64,000 nucleotides of DNA from Helopsaltes ochotensis (GCA_013400155.1 VXBM01000044.1:1439059-1503058); one strand, 5' to 3'; positions 1-10,790 are shown, numbered from the stretch's first letter. Program-made: numbers and translations. The notes: generated by a model not told the origin, from the sequence alone.

Positions 1-564
1 GAAGAGTCTTCCATTCCTTGTTCCTCCTTTCTGCTCTGAAACTCTTGCTGATGTGGATTCAACACTCACAGAGATCAGTTTTGCTTTCCAGTCTGAGCAC
101 AGTTAAGTGAAGTCTCCCTCTAGAAACTTCTTCGTAGCTCAGCCCAGCACATCAAACAGGAAATGGAATCTACCACTACTTTTATGCTGCTGAGTTTATA
201 ATAAAAATTTCAGAGAACGAAAGTAATGCACATAGAAACTTCAGGCCCTGTCAGAAGATGGCTTACTACTTTGTTCCAAAGCACAGCTGCACACAGTACT
301 CACTGAAACCTCTGCAAAAAAATGCATTTCTATGTACAAGCACTCAATACTAACAACGTGTGTAGTAAACCATTCCACAAATTTTTCCTTCATTTCATGC
401 ACATCCCTGTGTACCTTGCAAATGGAAGGGCAGCAGTTTTTTTTTGCAAGAACTCAGACAGAAATCCTTCTCACCGTTTTTTTTTCCAGCATGTAAGCTA
501 AGGCACTTCTAGGAAAACATAAAAGTACAACTTTTGGATGACTGCATGTTTATACAGAAACCAT
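1..564. other. non-coding stretch, nothing recognised
   Basis: AT-rich single-copy-looking sequence up to the first CR1 fragment. Short T runs occur near 437 and 478. I see no splice-bounded open frame, RNA gene or repeat family here. Confidence 0.5.
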
Positions 565-775
565 GACTCAACACCCCTGTAATGAGCAGAGATGTCTTCA
601 ACTAGATTAGGTTGTTCAGAGCCCCACCCAACCTGACCTGGAATGTTTCCAGACTTGGGATCATCTCTCTCGGCAAACCATTCCAGTGTTTTGCCACCCT
701 CATTGTAAAAAATACCTTCCTTACATTTAATCTACCCTCTTTTAATCTAAAATCATTAATTACCCTCTGCCCTTT
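565..775 (-). mobile_element. CR1 LINE fragment, ORF2 C-terminus and 3' UTR
   Basis: A decayed copy of the avian non-LTR retrotransposon CR1, lying antisense. On the plus strand it opens with the CR1 3'-UTR antisense pattern (a diverged 'gggacatcttcaactagatcaggttgctcagagcccc'). Read on the minus strand it encodes the end of CR1 ORF2, the reverse transcriptase polyprotein: residues RKVFFTMRVAKHWNGLPREM followed by PSLETFQVRLGGAL are the signature of the family's C-terminus. Similarity is lost beyond about 775, so the copy is 5' truncated to roughly 200 bp, as is usual for CR1. The open frame runs on past the element to 859 by chance. It is a fossil, with no functional domain left. I judged family membership by eye. 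Confidence 0.85.
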
Positions 776-2354
776 TTCAGGAAAGATGAAGGAAGCTGGG
801 AGGAAAGCAGCCTCCTCTGTGGAGACAGGAATAAAACAGGAAGGACAGAGCAAATCCATTCCAACCTCTGAATTTATTTCTCTCTGCTTCAGTTTCAGTT
901 TATCCTATGTGATTTGTGATATGAGTCAGGAGGGAGAAATAATAAAAGGAGACAGACCAACAAGAGGATCCCAAGAGCTGAGCCTCCCCCCAGCCAAACT
1001 GGGATATATCCCTGGTTTGGGGGCTTGGTATCATCTTACATGAGCTCATCTGCAGCCCAGTTCATCTGACTCCTAACAACACTGACAGCTGTTTATAGTA
1101 AAGAGGACGAAAGTGAAAGGAATAGATATTTTAACTGGTGGGCCCCATTTGCCTCTGCATAAGGAGTACATGTCTAAAATGCAGCAGGTTCCACACATCT
1201 GCTAGAAGGAATAATACACACAAGCCACACCAATTGCATAGCCAAAAGGAGTCCTTCCACCTCCAATTTTACAGCCTACTCACAAGACTAAGCACAAAAA
1301 TCCTGCTAAGGGACATCCTGTGGATTTGCACCATCTCTAGGGACAACATGTCCACAGACCAATGAACACATTAAGTTGATCCATATGTAGGGTTTTTTCC
1401 GATACACTATAGATACCAGTCTCAATTTAGTACACAAACCAGATTTCACCATGATTACTTCCCTGAAAACCCAGCACACAAGAGAACACCAAGCAGAGAG
1501 CCAGGAATGTGTGCAAGAAAAGGAGCTCAGCACTCCCCAGGAAGACCTTGAGCCCAACAGGTTTCCAGTGCTATCCATCCTACTGCAAAAGCTCCTCAAA
1601 CTTTTCTGTGTACACCACGTACCCTTCTCTCCAGCTAAGCAGCAATTATCCTAGCCAGGGAAAGGAAGGTCTATGCCTTCATTGCTTGAAGTGTAAAATA
1701 CACACAGTGCATGTGCTAACTTTACCTATTTTTATATATTAAATTTTACTTGAAATGGATACATCTCAGAATAAAATCATACCAGCAGTGAGCACAGGCA
1801 GGAACAGGCTTCTATTTCTGATGTCCTGCACAAGACATTGCCCTTTGAAACAGCAATAATTACAAGTTGTCTCTCCTTGACAACTACAATATAAAAATAA
1901 AATTATTAACACACTGACAAGTCAAATTGTACAGTGATGAATAAATACCTAGATAAACACATAAATTCCAGCAGGATGCTTCCTTCCTCTCACCATTCTG
2001 AGATGATGAAGTAAGAGGTAAGTAAGGAATCTCCCCAGGCTTTTCTTTTACCATACTTCCTACAGCATCTACCATTAATCTCTGCTCAAAACTAAGTGAT
2101 TCCAGCCTTTTTTTCTCTCTATTGGAAGTTTTTCCACAGAACTAGTTACTTCTAAGACATGTTTTCATTTCTCCCACACAGCTATTTTGAAGCACACATT
2201 TATGCCCAAGACTTCTTGTTCACACAGTTATCAACAGAGACAGCGCAGTTCCTGCAGGAATATACCAATTAAATATAAACAACAGACAAAACAGCATTTT
2301 TTCCCTCTATTTCCTTCTCACATAGGCTACCACTGTGTATTTCACACACAAAAT

Positions 2355-2408
2355 TTTCCACATAAAGCCTACTTTCTACAAAAAGCCTACTTTCCACATA
2401 AAGCCTAT
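2355..2408. repeat. 18-bp tandem repeat, three copies
   Basis: Three adjacent 18-bp units (2355-2372, 2373-2390, 2391-2408) share the core 'aaagccta' and begin 'tttcca' or 'tttcta'. Units one and three differ only at the last base; unit two has three changes. In one plus frame they read as three similar hexapeptides (FPHKAY-like), but nothing suggests this is translated. Most likely a small minisatellite arising by slippage. Confidence 0.8.
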
Positions 2409-3885
2409 TCACTCTTCCAGAAAAAGATTGCTTATTTCACAAAATGCTCTGTGAATTACTTTATGTTTCAGCTATTAACAAATTCTGAAATTCTCTTCTA
2501 AACTGGAAGATTAGAATATGGCATATAGGAGAGATCAATAACAGTCACCGCACTGCTGTAACTCAGGGTTAAAAAAGAACAAATATAGAAAAACCTCGCT
2601 GCCATGGACTTCTGAGTATCTACAGATCTGGAAAGAAGTGACAGTCCTCTAAACCTTCAAAGTTTAAAAATTCCATCTTGCATTAAATTTAACATTTTCA
2701 GTACAAAACATTACTGAACATTAAGCTTTTGTGTTAAAAAGCTCTCACCCATATGGCACTATAGCACTGAAAATATAGGGGCTCATGAGTTAATTATCAA
2801 TTCCACTTGATAACTAATGATACAACAGACTCGTTGATTTATGCATGCACACACACATCTATAGACACATATATATGTGTACTCCTGTATGCATTCATGT
2901 GTTGTTACATAGATAACGAAGTATGCATGGAAATACCCACTGAAATCTCCACTCCAGGTCTCATTAAAATGTCTTGAAATATTTAGCCATTACAGGCTGG
3001 GATATCTATCACTTCAAACTGCATATTTACACATTAAATAGTACAATTACAAATGGTTCATTAAGTAATTGTTCATTAGTAAATCTTTAACCAGGAGCCT
3101 TCTGAAGTTATAACTATTTTAGGCCAACCAATGGACAAGGATGAATTCTGAGGTTTATGAGTACTGCAGAGCAGCTCAAGGCTGCTCTGAAAATATGACA
3201 CATTTCATGCTTCTTATTGAAATACTTTTTGTTCATATTCAATGCAGCAAGTCCTATACTCAGATTAATTTGGTTTTTGTCAATTTAGGCTATTTTATGC
3301 ACTGTTGTTATTTATGATTTCATCTATTTATTGAATAAATAAACTCAAGTTCTACGAAGCTCATATCAGAAATCACTGAGGTTTTAATGAAGTACACTTT
3401 GAAAATTTACACTCTTTTGTTTGAAACAAAATTTAAAAACCTCAGGACAGGAGCTATAGAACATACTGCTTCTCTATTTTCAGGAACTATTTCTGGATTT
3501 TTAAAAATCCGTATGCATTTTCTGTGGTTTTCATGCACACAATCGCTTAAAATAGTCCAAATGAAATAATCCTTCTTGATAACATGTTACTGGTACACAG
3601 GAGCTTTATTACTCAGTTTCCATTTTAGAAACCACAGTACCACATTTCTATTTTCTCTTCCCGAATCAACTTAAGACTCAAGACTCATAAAAACCTGACT
3701 TCTTAATGTATTCATCAGCTCAAAGAAAAAAAGCTGGTGGTAAAATAATTAATAGTTGTTATATCTGATCCACTATAAAAAGCTTGAATTCATGAGCACA
3801 TAATACTTGAACATACCAAAAATATGATCTAAATCATACACCTTCCCAAATGCTGTAACAGGACAGTGTACAACCATTTTCAAGC

Positions 3886-4077
3886 TTACAAGTTTAAAAT
3901 AGAGCACCAAAACTGGCAGTAGACGATCCTAACCCAATGAGAGTGGTCAGTGTCCTGCTTCTGGCCCATCTGGAAAGCAGGCTGGGTGAATGGAGGCTGT
4001 GCTGTGCCGGCCACCTTCTTCTCTTGAATAAGCACCACCTTGTACCATCTGGGATCAAACACTTCATTTTGACTGTT
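3886..4077 (-). other. possible exon (weak), 63-codon open frame after an acceptor
   Basis: On the minus strand a polypyrimidine stretch and acceptor (ttttctcttaaatgcag, ending at 4078) precede a phase-0 open frame that begins NSQNEVFDPRWYKVV and continues to a stop at 3886-3888. The patch is richer in G+C than its surroundings. No good donor follows within the frame, so if real it would be a terminal exon; an AATAAA lies on the minus strand at 3609-3604, about 280 nt downstream. I do not recognise the peptide. A second minus frame is also open across most of the same stretch, which weakens the case. It could equally be a fragment of an old unrecognised repeat. Confidence 0.18.
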
Positions 4078-4484
4078 CTGCATTTAAGAGAAAACAAGCT
4101 CCTCCATGTTTGTCCTGCTATGTAACACTCACCTTAGATTTCTTCATAAATGTACTAACAACTGTGCAAGTTACAAGGCAAGTAAATGGTGACCAGGCCT
4201 TGACAGCAAGGGTTTCATCATGACAAAGGAAAGACAATTGCCTCACTAAAAAATGTTTCTCCTTTTGTGCCACTCGATTTAGAAGAACCAGTAGGAATGG
4301 GCAGACATTGGTTTCAAAGGGAAATAACTTCCTTTGTGTGAAGAAGCTGCCTAATCATTTAGGGGTAAGCAGAACTGTAAATAAAAAGTAGTAGGAAAAT
4401 TGCAGCATAAGGCGTATAATAATATAAGAACTAAGTTGTTGCCTACTACTTTTAACATTAATGATGAAGCAATGGCTTTCATGG

Positions 4485-4775
4485 TTTTGTTAAGGCTGAA
4501 AAAGACCATGAGGAAAGGTTAGGGTTAGGGCAATAAGGTGATAAGGCCCCTTCTGAACCTCCTTTTCTCCAGGCTAAACAGTGCTGCTCCCTCAGCTGCT
4601 CCTTGTAGGACTTGCACTTCAGACCCTTCACCAGCTTTGTTGCCTTCCTCTGGACCCACTCCAGCACCTGAAAGTCTTTCTTGCTGTAAGGAGCCCAGAA
4701 CTGAACACAGGATTTGAGGTATGGCCTCACCAGTGCTGAATACACAGGGATGATCACAAAAACAGAACTGTGTTT
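4485..4775 (-). mobile_element. CR1 LINE fragment, C-terminal part of the RT domain
   Basis: Antisense CR1 ORF2 piece. The minus-strand frame gives YSALVRPYLKSCVQFWAPY, then LEWVQRKATKLVKGLK, SYKEQLREQ and a degenerate SLEKRR-like segment, all in the order found in CR1 reverse transcriptases downstream of the catalytic site. A frameshift near 4560 breaks the frame after the QLREQ block, and telomere-like TTAGGG doublets nearby are simply part of the decayed sequence. It ends at about 4775, where a non-CR1 segment intervenes before more CR1 sequence on the same strand (4829-5100). The two pieces probably derive from one insertion that lost its central part, including the catalytic FADD region. 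It is not functional. Confidence 0.88.
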
Positions 4776-4823
4776 GGACATCATGCTCCCATCATTTCAA
4801 TCAGAGACAGAACAAACTCAGAT
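4757..4823. repeat. direct repeat, copy A (partner at 5433-5505)
   Basis: About 67 bp, including 'catgctcccatcatttcaat', match a second copy about 680 bp downstream in the same orientation, with similarity of roughly 75-80% by eye. This copy sits exactly in the interruption between the two CR1 pieces. It may record a local duplication, or host sequence caught in a rearrangement. Confidence 0.6.
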
Positions 4824-4828
4824 GAAGT

Positions 4829-5100
4829 CGCCACCACTCTCTGGGCCCAGCCATCCAGCCAGTTTTTAGCAGCAAATAGTGCACCCATCTAGGCCATAAG
4901 CAGCTAACTTCCCCAAGAGAATGCAGTGCAAAATTATATCAAGACGTTACTGAAGACCAGCTAGACAACATCCACAACCTTTACCTTACCCATTAAGTTG
5001 GTGACCCTTTAACAGAGAGAGACCAGGTTGGTCAAGCAGAACTTGTCTTTCACGAACTCATGATGGCCAGGCCCGGTCCTGGGGCTGTCCTCAGGTGTTG
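4829..5100 (-). mobile_element. CR1 LINE fragment, central RT region
   Basis: Antisense CR1 ORF2 upstream of the catalytic motif. On the minus strand a frame through 4829-4875 gives AAKNWLDGWAQRVV, matching the conserved KNWLDGRAQRV block of CR1 reverse transcriptases. The plus strand further right contains degraded forms of CR1 antisense phrases ('gtagacaacatccacagcctt', 'accaggttggtcaagcagga'). The frame is interrupted by stops. It lies 5' of the 4485-4775 piece in element orientation, consistent with one element with an internal deletion. It ends close to 5100, next to a strong minus-strand donor-like site. Confidence 0.85.
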
Positions 5101-5115
5101 AGTGGCAGAACTTAC

Positions 5116-5212
5116 CATACAAAGTGAGCAAGATACATATCGTGAAAATAAATTGCAAAAGAAACATATGAAAAATGTAACTGTAGTGTTATGGCTAGGA
5201 ACAATGTTCTGG
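5116..5212 (-). other. candidate exon (97 nt), strand minus
   Basis: On the minus strand a strong acceptor (ttttttacctttcag, ending at 5213) and a strong donor (ATG|GTAAGTT at 5116/5115) bound 97 nt. Two of the three frames are open throughout. One reads TLFLAITLQLHFSYVSFAIY in part, hydrophobic and membrane-like; the other starts QNIVPSHNTTVTFF. Having two open frames in AT-rich DNA argues against strong coding constraint. I do not recognise either peptide. It directly adjoins a CR1 fragment. It may be a pseudo-exon with good splice sites. Confidence 0.2.
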
Positions 5213-5432
5213 CTGAAAGGTAAAAAAGTTATTTTGAGGTGGGCAAGAAAAGGAAGGCATAACTCAGAAGAAATTAGCTGCCACAGAGTGTCTAAATGGA
5301 GAAATTATCAATCCAGATCATGATGTGGCAGTTTCTAATGAGAAAGGCAGGATGCAAAAATAACATCTCAGTACAACTATTAAGCTGGAATAGATGCTGT
5401 TTACTGTATTAATGTTGCCTTTACGGGTGTAA

Positions 5433-5505
5433 AAAAACAAAACCAGAATTGTAATAGGCCATCGTGCTCCCATCTTTTCAATTACAGAGATAGAACTATC
5501 TCAGA
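5433..5505. repeat. direct repeat, copy B (partner at 4757-4823)
   Basis: Second copy of the segment described at 4757-4823, sharing 'gtgctcccatc' and the following 'tttcaat..cagaga.agaac' pattern. It is flanked here by non-CR1 DNA, suggesting this may be the original sequence and copy A the displaced one. I could not determine the direction. Confidence 0.6.
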
Positions 5506-7006
5506 TTCCAAAGCTAACTACAAATCAAAATTGTGTTATGTTATCTACTGAGACACAAATGGAAAATAAATACTGTTAACTGTCACTTTCCATTAGGTAA
5601 CAGAAATTCAATTACATTTCAAACAAGCCTCCATGTCAACAGAATAAATCTGTTTCATAAATGAGCAGGTAACCATTTTTTATTCTAACTTCCCAAAGGG
5701 AAAAGATCAATATTAATCACAATTGTTCATTTTTTCCCATATTAATGTTTTGAAGCAAAGTACATCATCTGACCTAATAAATACTATTCTACAGCACTAA
5801 GGTTTAGGAAAAATGGGCGAGAAAAGGTGTTATGAAGAATTACTAAATTCATCTGCTCAGACATTGTGCTGTTTCAGCAGTGAAGGCTTATGCTGCCCAA
5901 CTGACCTATGGACCACCAACTTTCCTAGCCTTTTGACTGCATCAGTAGTTCAGAAACCCAAGCAAGCATCACTAACTACTGCAACCAACAAGAGTTTGTA
6001 ACAGCGTACTGGCCACCGTAAAAAGCAGTGAGTTTTATCAGGATGATTACACTTCAAGAAATTGAGGCAAGTAGTAAAGAAGTCTTTTGGAAAGAAAGGG
6101 CCCCACTCTCCTCTCAGATATGAACAAAAATGTATGTAGGTGGAATGAATTTCTTCAGAAATACAGGCCTTTTGTGGATTCAAGAGTACCTTCTCATCTG
6201 AGACACCACCAGGGTGGGGACAGGAAAATGAAGAAATCTGAAACTGGCACCTATATTTAAAATTCCTTTGTAAATCCTTATACTAGATCTTGGAAATATC
6301 CCATTTTACTTGCATGAGAGCCCCAGCTTGTCAGAAGCTTGCCCTGAAGCACAGCAGGAGGCAGATTCGTCATCAGAGTCTTGAGCACCAGACCTCTCTT
6401 TTCTAAGGACAAGAGGCTAAAAAAACTGGCTTGATATAAAGAGCAAGAGCACTGTGACTTCAAATTCACATCTTGTCCACCCCATGTAGACAGAAAGAAC
6501 AAAGCCCTCATTGCTTGATGTGGGAAAATACTGGCCCTGCACCCCCCTTTGATTGGGAAGGGAAGCCAGAACTGCAATTCAAATGTGTTTGGCAGCAGTG
6601 GGTGTCCACAAACAATATCAGTTGCAACAGAGACAATGAACATCCTCAGCTACATGACTGCCAACTGGCTAAGTGTCACATTAGGTTAAAGAGAGAACAA
6701 AAATACTCTCAATGCCATAAACTTATTTGTTTCTATGAAAACCCATTGTGGAGTTCACAAAAGTCCCAAAATATGTGTTTCTTGTAATACAGTGCAACTA
6801 GTTCGGGAAGTAAGATTTAGCCATTAAGCATCAGTGGTCACAATGCAATTAAATTTGATCCTTCTTGGAGTCATCACATCAAAAGACAGTGCATTAAACT
6901 TGACTTATGAGAGGGGCTTTTTTTTTCTTAAATGAGAAAATTGAGGAAAGCCTAAAGGGGAGAGGGGAGAGTTAGGAAACCAAAATCCATAGAAATCTAT
7001 GAAAAA
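5506..7006. other. non-coding stretch
   Basis: Ordinary AT-rich DNA up to the assembly gap. Open frames here (for example at 6278-6643 minus and 6473-6787 plus) overlap on opposite strands, lack convincing splice signals and resemble nothing I know. Confidence 0.45.
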
Positions 7007-7134
7007 NNNNNNNNNNNNNNNNNNNNNNNNNNNNNNNNNNNNNNNNNNNNNNNNNNNNNNNNNNNNNNNNNNNNNNNNNNNNNNNNNNNNNNNNNNNNNN
7101 NNNNNNNNNNNNNNNNNNNNNNNNNNNNNNNNNN
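7007..7134. other. assembly gap (128 N)
   Basis: A run of 128 unresolved bases. It immediately precedes an A-rich low-complexity tract, so a simple repeat that failed to assemble is the likely cause. Translated frames crossing it are meaningless. Confidence 0.99.
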
Positions 7135-7300
7135 GCTAAATAATAAAGCACCCAAATAAAACAAAACCAAACCAAAAAACCAAACAACAAAAACCACAAA
7201 CAAACAACAACATACAACACACACAAAAACCCCAGGGAAAAAGTAAAAACAAAAATAAAAACAAAAACAAAAAACCAACCACCAAAAACAAAAACCAAAC
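7135..7300. repeat. A-rich low-complexity tract (AAAC/AAACC-like)
   Basis: Almost only A and C with a few T, built from irregular AAAC, AAACC and AAACAAC units. The minus-strand translation gives Phe/Val/Leu-rich membrane-like peptides, which are an artefact of composition. Confidence 0.9.
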
Positions 7301-7310
7301 TAATGAAAAG

Positions 7311-8899
7311 AAAAACAATAGACAAACCCAAACTCATCATATTGAGTGTAAAAAGAGATTACAAAGGTGAACAGAGTCCCCAAAATAGTCAATTACATTA
7401 TATAAGTAAGGTTCTGGAAGTACAGCTTACAGCAGAACCACTGCTCCTATTAAGCTATGTGGCTATCAACAGCTGGGTTAAACAAAGCAATGGGCCAGGA
7501 AGCTAAAATTTTTCTTGGAATCACTACCCATCACAATTAATAATACCTGAAATGGACAACTCTCCATCACATTGCTGTTGTCAGAGACAGGATGATTAAA
7601 GAGGATGAAATTTGACAAATTCTACTGCCTACTCCATTCAGGACTGAGAGAGAGCCTTCCTCAGTTTCAAACCCGTTTGCAAATTTGACCCCACTTAGAG
7701 CCCATCTGTCATCATATGACTCTCACAGCAGAGACAGTATTTGAAGGTCAAGCAGAAGAAAGAGATCTTATTTTGAATGTTCCAATATCATGTGCTGCAC
7801 AGACTGCATGAAGTTTGGATTAATATTTTTATCATTTCTAAGAATTTAAGAGCAGTTGGGCTGGTTCAGAACCAGGCTGAGCTCTCACCTGTTTTCAACT
7901 GTGTCCTCAGTGTCCAATCCCTGAAGAAGCCAGAAGTGGGCATGAATATATGATACCACCTCCTTTCAAAGTCCTTGCCTCACCTTGGCTATTTCTAGTT
8001 GATGGAATAGTCTGTTCTTGATACTGTTTGCCTATTTTGTTACTCTCAACAGATCTCTCTTCCTATTACTTGCTCCCTATAACCTTCAACCATCATAAAC
8101 CTTTTGTGCCCAAGAACTTGTCAGGTTTTCACAATACATGTTCCCTAAACAGTATCTTAAGCTTAGCAGTTTCCAACCCCAAAGGTGGGCTGTGAAACAC
8201 TGCATAAGTTCTGAAAGAAGCAAGGATCAAGCGAGTAGAGCTAACACAGCTGCATTATTATATTTCCAGCCTTGAGGATAGAGTTGTGCCCAATCCACAT
8301 AGAGATATGCAATTTTTACTCTCTAACCAGAAAGAGTATTTGTTATTATCTACAACAGATGTCATGAGTCACAAAACATACAGAGTGTAACAGAATTCCT
8401 TATCTCACCAGGAGTGCCCTGAGAACCTCTCCATAACAGTCTTAGTGAAGAAAGGAGTGAGCAAAGGAACATTAAACAGACTCTCTAGAAGCTTCTTCGT
8501 ATTAATTTACTTAGAAAATTTAGACATGCAATCTTGAAAGTCAAATATTCTGAAGGGATGGGAAAGATCTCCAAGGGAATTCAGTCCACCTAAGATTATT
8601 TCTGGTCTCAAAGGCAACTTACTTCATTGAGGACCTTGGAGGCCAGCCCGGGTAGCTACTTTGAGTCTCTCAGAGTATTCAGTGTGACCCAGTCATTTAC
8701 AGGTGCATTCCTGCCACACTCTGAAAGACTAACTAAATGACTGGAAATAGGAACAAGGAGGAAAAAATAACCAGTGCATGAAGAAAGCATGTCCAAACGA
8801 TCAATACTATGAAAGGCACAGTTATTCATATTTACTAATAACCAAAAGCTGACAAGCTATAAGTAATAAGAATGTGAAATCTGCTGACTACAGAGAACT
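7311..8899. other. non-coding stretch
   Basis: AT-rich DNA between the A-rich tract and the old CR1 copy. I see no exon, RNA gene or clear repeat. The last few hundred bases may include further, unrecognisable 5' parts of the CR1 at 8900. Confidence 0.4.
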
Positions 8900-9250
8900 A
8901 TTTAGGGTAGTCAAGACTACAAAGGATTGTGAGGAACTCCAGAAGGACCTTTAAAAAACTAGGTAATTGGACAACCTGACAGCAGACGAAATTCACAGTG
9001 AAAAAAGTGCAGAGTAGGATACACTAGAAGGAACAAATTTAAAGCCACTTGTACATACTGATGGGTTCTGAATTAGTTATAACCTCTCAGGAAAAAAGAT
9101 GCAAGATTCATCACAGGCACTTCAATGAAGACATTTGCTCAATACACATGAGGGGTCAAAAAGAGTGAACAGGATGCCATGATGTATTGAGAAGGGAATA
9201 CAGAATATGAAAAATATTAATATACTGCCATTTATATTGCCATCACTGCA
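8900..9250 (+). mobile_element. ancient CR1/L3-like LINE fragment
   Basis: Plus-strand remnant of an old CR1 lineage resembling the L3-type elements of amniotes. Recognisable phrases in order are 'gtcaagactacaaaggattgtgaggaactcc', 'cagcagacgaaattcacagtg', 'gcaagattcatcacaggcac' and 'aaaaagagtgaacaggatgcc'. They match the ORF2 region after the catalytic motif, coding for the KCxxMHIG and CxxAVKKANRMLG blocks of intact relatives. Indels break every frame. It is much more diverged than the CR1 starting at 9540, so it was an independent, earlier insertion. Boundaries are approximate. Confidence 0.65.
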
Positions 9251-9539
9251 AATTAATGACATATACTCCCCTTGAATACATTACCTCTATCAAGAAGGAC
9301 ATTAAAAAATAGTGTAAAGGACATAAAGGATAAACACCCTCCTGTATCACAGGAAAAGAGGGTTTCTAAAACAGCTGAAAAAGGAAATTTCCTTGCAGGC
9401 CGATTATTCCACTGTCATTCATGTCAGCCTAGATCCTCTGAAGAAGTGCAGAACACCTATCAACAGAAAAAAGATACCAGGCCAGAAAGACCTTGACCTT
9501 TGTTCACAGAACAGTGCCCATGCTTTTAATTAGAATATT
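9251..9539. other. spacer between two CR1 copies
   Basis: About 290 bp with no feature I recognise. A 74-codon plus-strand frame at 9272-9496 has no supporting signal. Confidence 0.4.
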
Positions 9540-10616
9540 GAAAAATAACTACCTGTTTTTCAGAGAACACAGCAACAGAGGCAGGTGACTTAGTGACCAT
9601 GCACAGAGGTAAGGCTGAGGTACTCCATGCCTTCTTTGATCCAGTCTTCACCAAAAAGGTCCTCCAGGCCTCAGCACTGAGAGGCAGAGTTGTAGAAGGG
9701 GAGGCCCAGCAGTCAAAGAGAATTGATTCAGGGATCTCAGGAGAACTCAGCCCATAGGCATCCATGGGACCTGGCAGGCTGCATCCAAGGCTGCTCACTT
9801 GCAAGGGGCGCCTTTGAAAGGAGAAGGACAGGCCCCCAAGAACCAGCAGAAGGCAAATCTGGCACCTGTCTTCAGACAGAAGTAGGAACCTCCTGGAATT
9901 CAACAAGAACAAAAGCCCTGTCCTGCATTTGGGAAGGAATACACATTCCAGGCTGGGCATTGCTGGGAAGCAGGCCAGTGGAAAGTCTTGGTGCGTATGG
10001 AGCTGAACAGGAGCCAGCAGTGTGCACTGGCAGCAAAGGCCAGCGGTTCCCTCGGCCGTGTGAGCAGGACTACGGCCAGCAGAGAGAACGGACGACTGCC
10101 CTGCGCAGCACTCATCAGACGACGTCCGGATTACCACAAACCCCACCCACAAATACAAGAAACACATCAATGAACTGAGGCAAAATTCAGCAGAGGGTTT
10201 CAAGACTGGTTGGGGTCTGGATCACCAGACCTGTCAGGAGAAATTGAAGGAACAAGGTATGTTTTGCCTGGAAAAGAGATGGCTTTGAGGGCACCTACCA
10301 ACAGTCCCCTAGCACCTGTGAGGAAGGTCACTGAAGAGATGAAGTTGAGGCCTTTATGGCAGAGTATGATGGCACAGATGACAATGAGCCTAAGATAAAA
10401 TACAAGAGGTTCCGACAGGATATAGAGTAAAACCTTTCCCTGTCAGGACAGTCCACAGTGGAATGAGCTGGCCTTAAAGGTTGTTTAGTTTGTTCAGAGA
10501 CTTTGAAGATTCAACTGGGTCAGTACCTGAGCAACCTGGTCTGAACTGGCCACACTGTATGAGGCTGGACAAGAGATCTGAAGATTCTTTCAGAACAATT
10601 TATCCTACGATTCCAA
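9540..10616 (+). mobile_element. CR1 LINE copy, about 1.1 kb, internally deleted
   Basis: The longest of the younger-type CR1 copies here. It opens with the ORF2 stretch before the RT core ('aaggctgaggtactccatgccttctttg', then 'tccaggcctcagcactgagaggc' and 'ccatgggacctggcaggctgcatccaagg'). Around 9835 it jumps to sequence downstream of the catalytic motif ('gaacctcctggaattcaacaagaac', 'tgtcctgcatttgggaagg', 'gagctgaacaggagccagcagtgtgc'), so the catalytic core is missing. It then continues through degraded C-terminal sequence to a 3' end containing 'gggtcagtacctgagcaacctggtctgaactggcc'. Stops and frameshifts are many. The 225-codon minus-strand frame at 9526-10203 is its antisense shadow. It ends near 10616, just before a second CR1 3' end. 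Confidence 0.85.
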
Positions 10617-10674
10617 TTAATCCTATTCACTTCCCTAAGTATCACCATCTCTGTTGGTGTTCAGAAATCATGCA

Positions 10675-10790
10675 GATATGGCATTTGGGGACTTGGTTTA
10701 GTGGTGAATATGGCAGTGCTGGGTTAATGTTTGGACTCAATGATTTTAGAGGTCTTTTCCAACCTTAAGTATTTAAGGATTCTAAGTAGT
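10675..10790 (+). mobile_element. CR1 LINE 3'-end fragment
   Basis: About 115 bp of CR1 3' UTR: 'ggggacttggtttagtggtg', then 'ggactcaatgattttagagg' and 'tcttttccaaccttaagt', ending in a decayed ATTCTA-type 3' repeat. It follows the previous CR1 in the same orientation but has a different 3'-end subtype, so it is a separate insertion and not the tail of the 9540-10616 copy. Confidence 0.85.

Larger units (their letters stand above)
776..4484. other. long non-coding stretch
   Basis: AT-rich DNA between two CR1 regions. It holds the 18-bp tandem repeat at 2355-2408, a short AC/AT-rich patch at about 2846-2880, and a possible minus-strand exon near 3886-4077 (separate entries). I see nothing else that I can support. 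Confidence 0.45.

Noticed and set aside
602..859. 85-codon minus ORF as a gene
   Set aside because: It is the C-terminus of CR1 ORF2 plus a chance extension.
4132..4160. 29-nt minus-strand microexon-like segment with a strong CTAAG|GTGAGT donor
   Set aside because: The next acceptor is only about 55 nt away, too short for a normal intron, and the frame is very short.
4517..4530. Two TTAGGG units, telomere-like
   Set aside because: Only two units, inside a decayed CR1 fragment, so there is no case for an interstitial telomere.
6972..7340. Minus-strand ORFs of 122 and 93 codons with membrane-like peptides
   Set aside because: They run through the N gap and an A/C-only tract; the hydrophobic peptides are a composition artefact.
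9568..9612. Exon-like segment with a good acceptor (acctgtttttcag) and AGAG|GTAAGG donor
   Set aside because: The sequence matches the start of the CR1 copy, and the donor-like bases are part of the element.
9996..10040. Possible retroviral or LTR sequence
   Set aside because: The phrase around 'gagccagcagtgtgc' belongs to CR1 ORF2. I found no paired LTRs, primer-binding site or polypurine tract anywhere in the window.
9526..10203. 225-codon minus-strand ORF, the longest in the window
   Set aside because: It lies antisense to a plus-strand CR1 copy whose ORF2 phrases are clear on the other strand, so it is a shadow frame.
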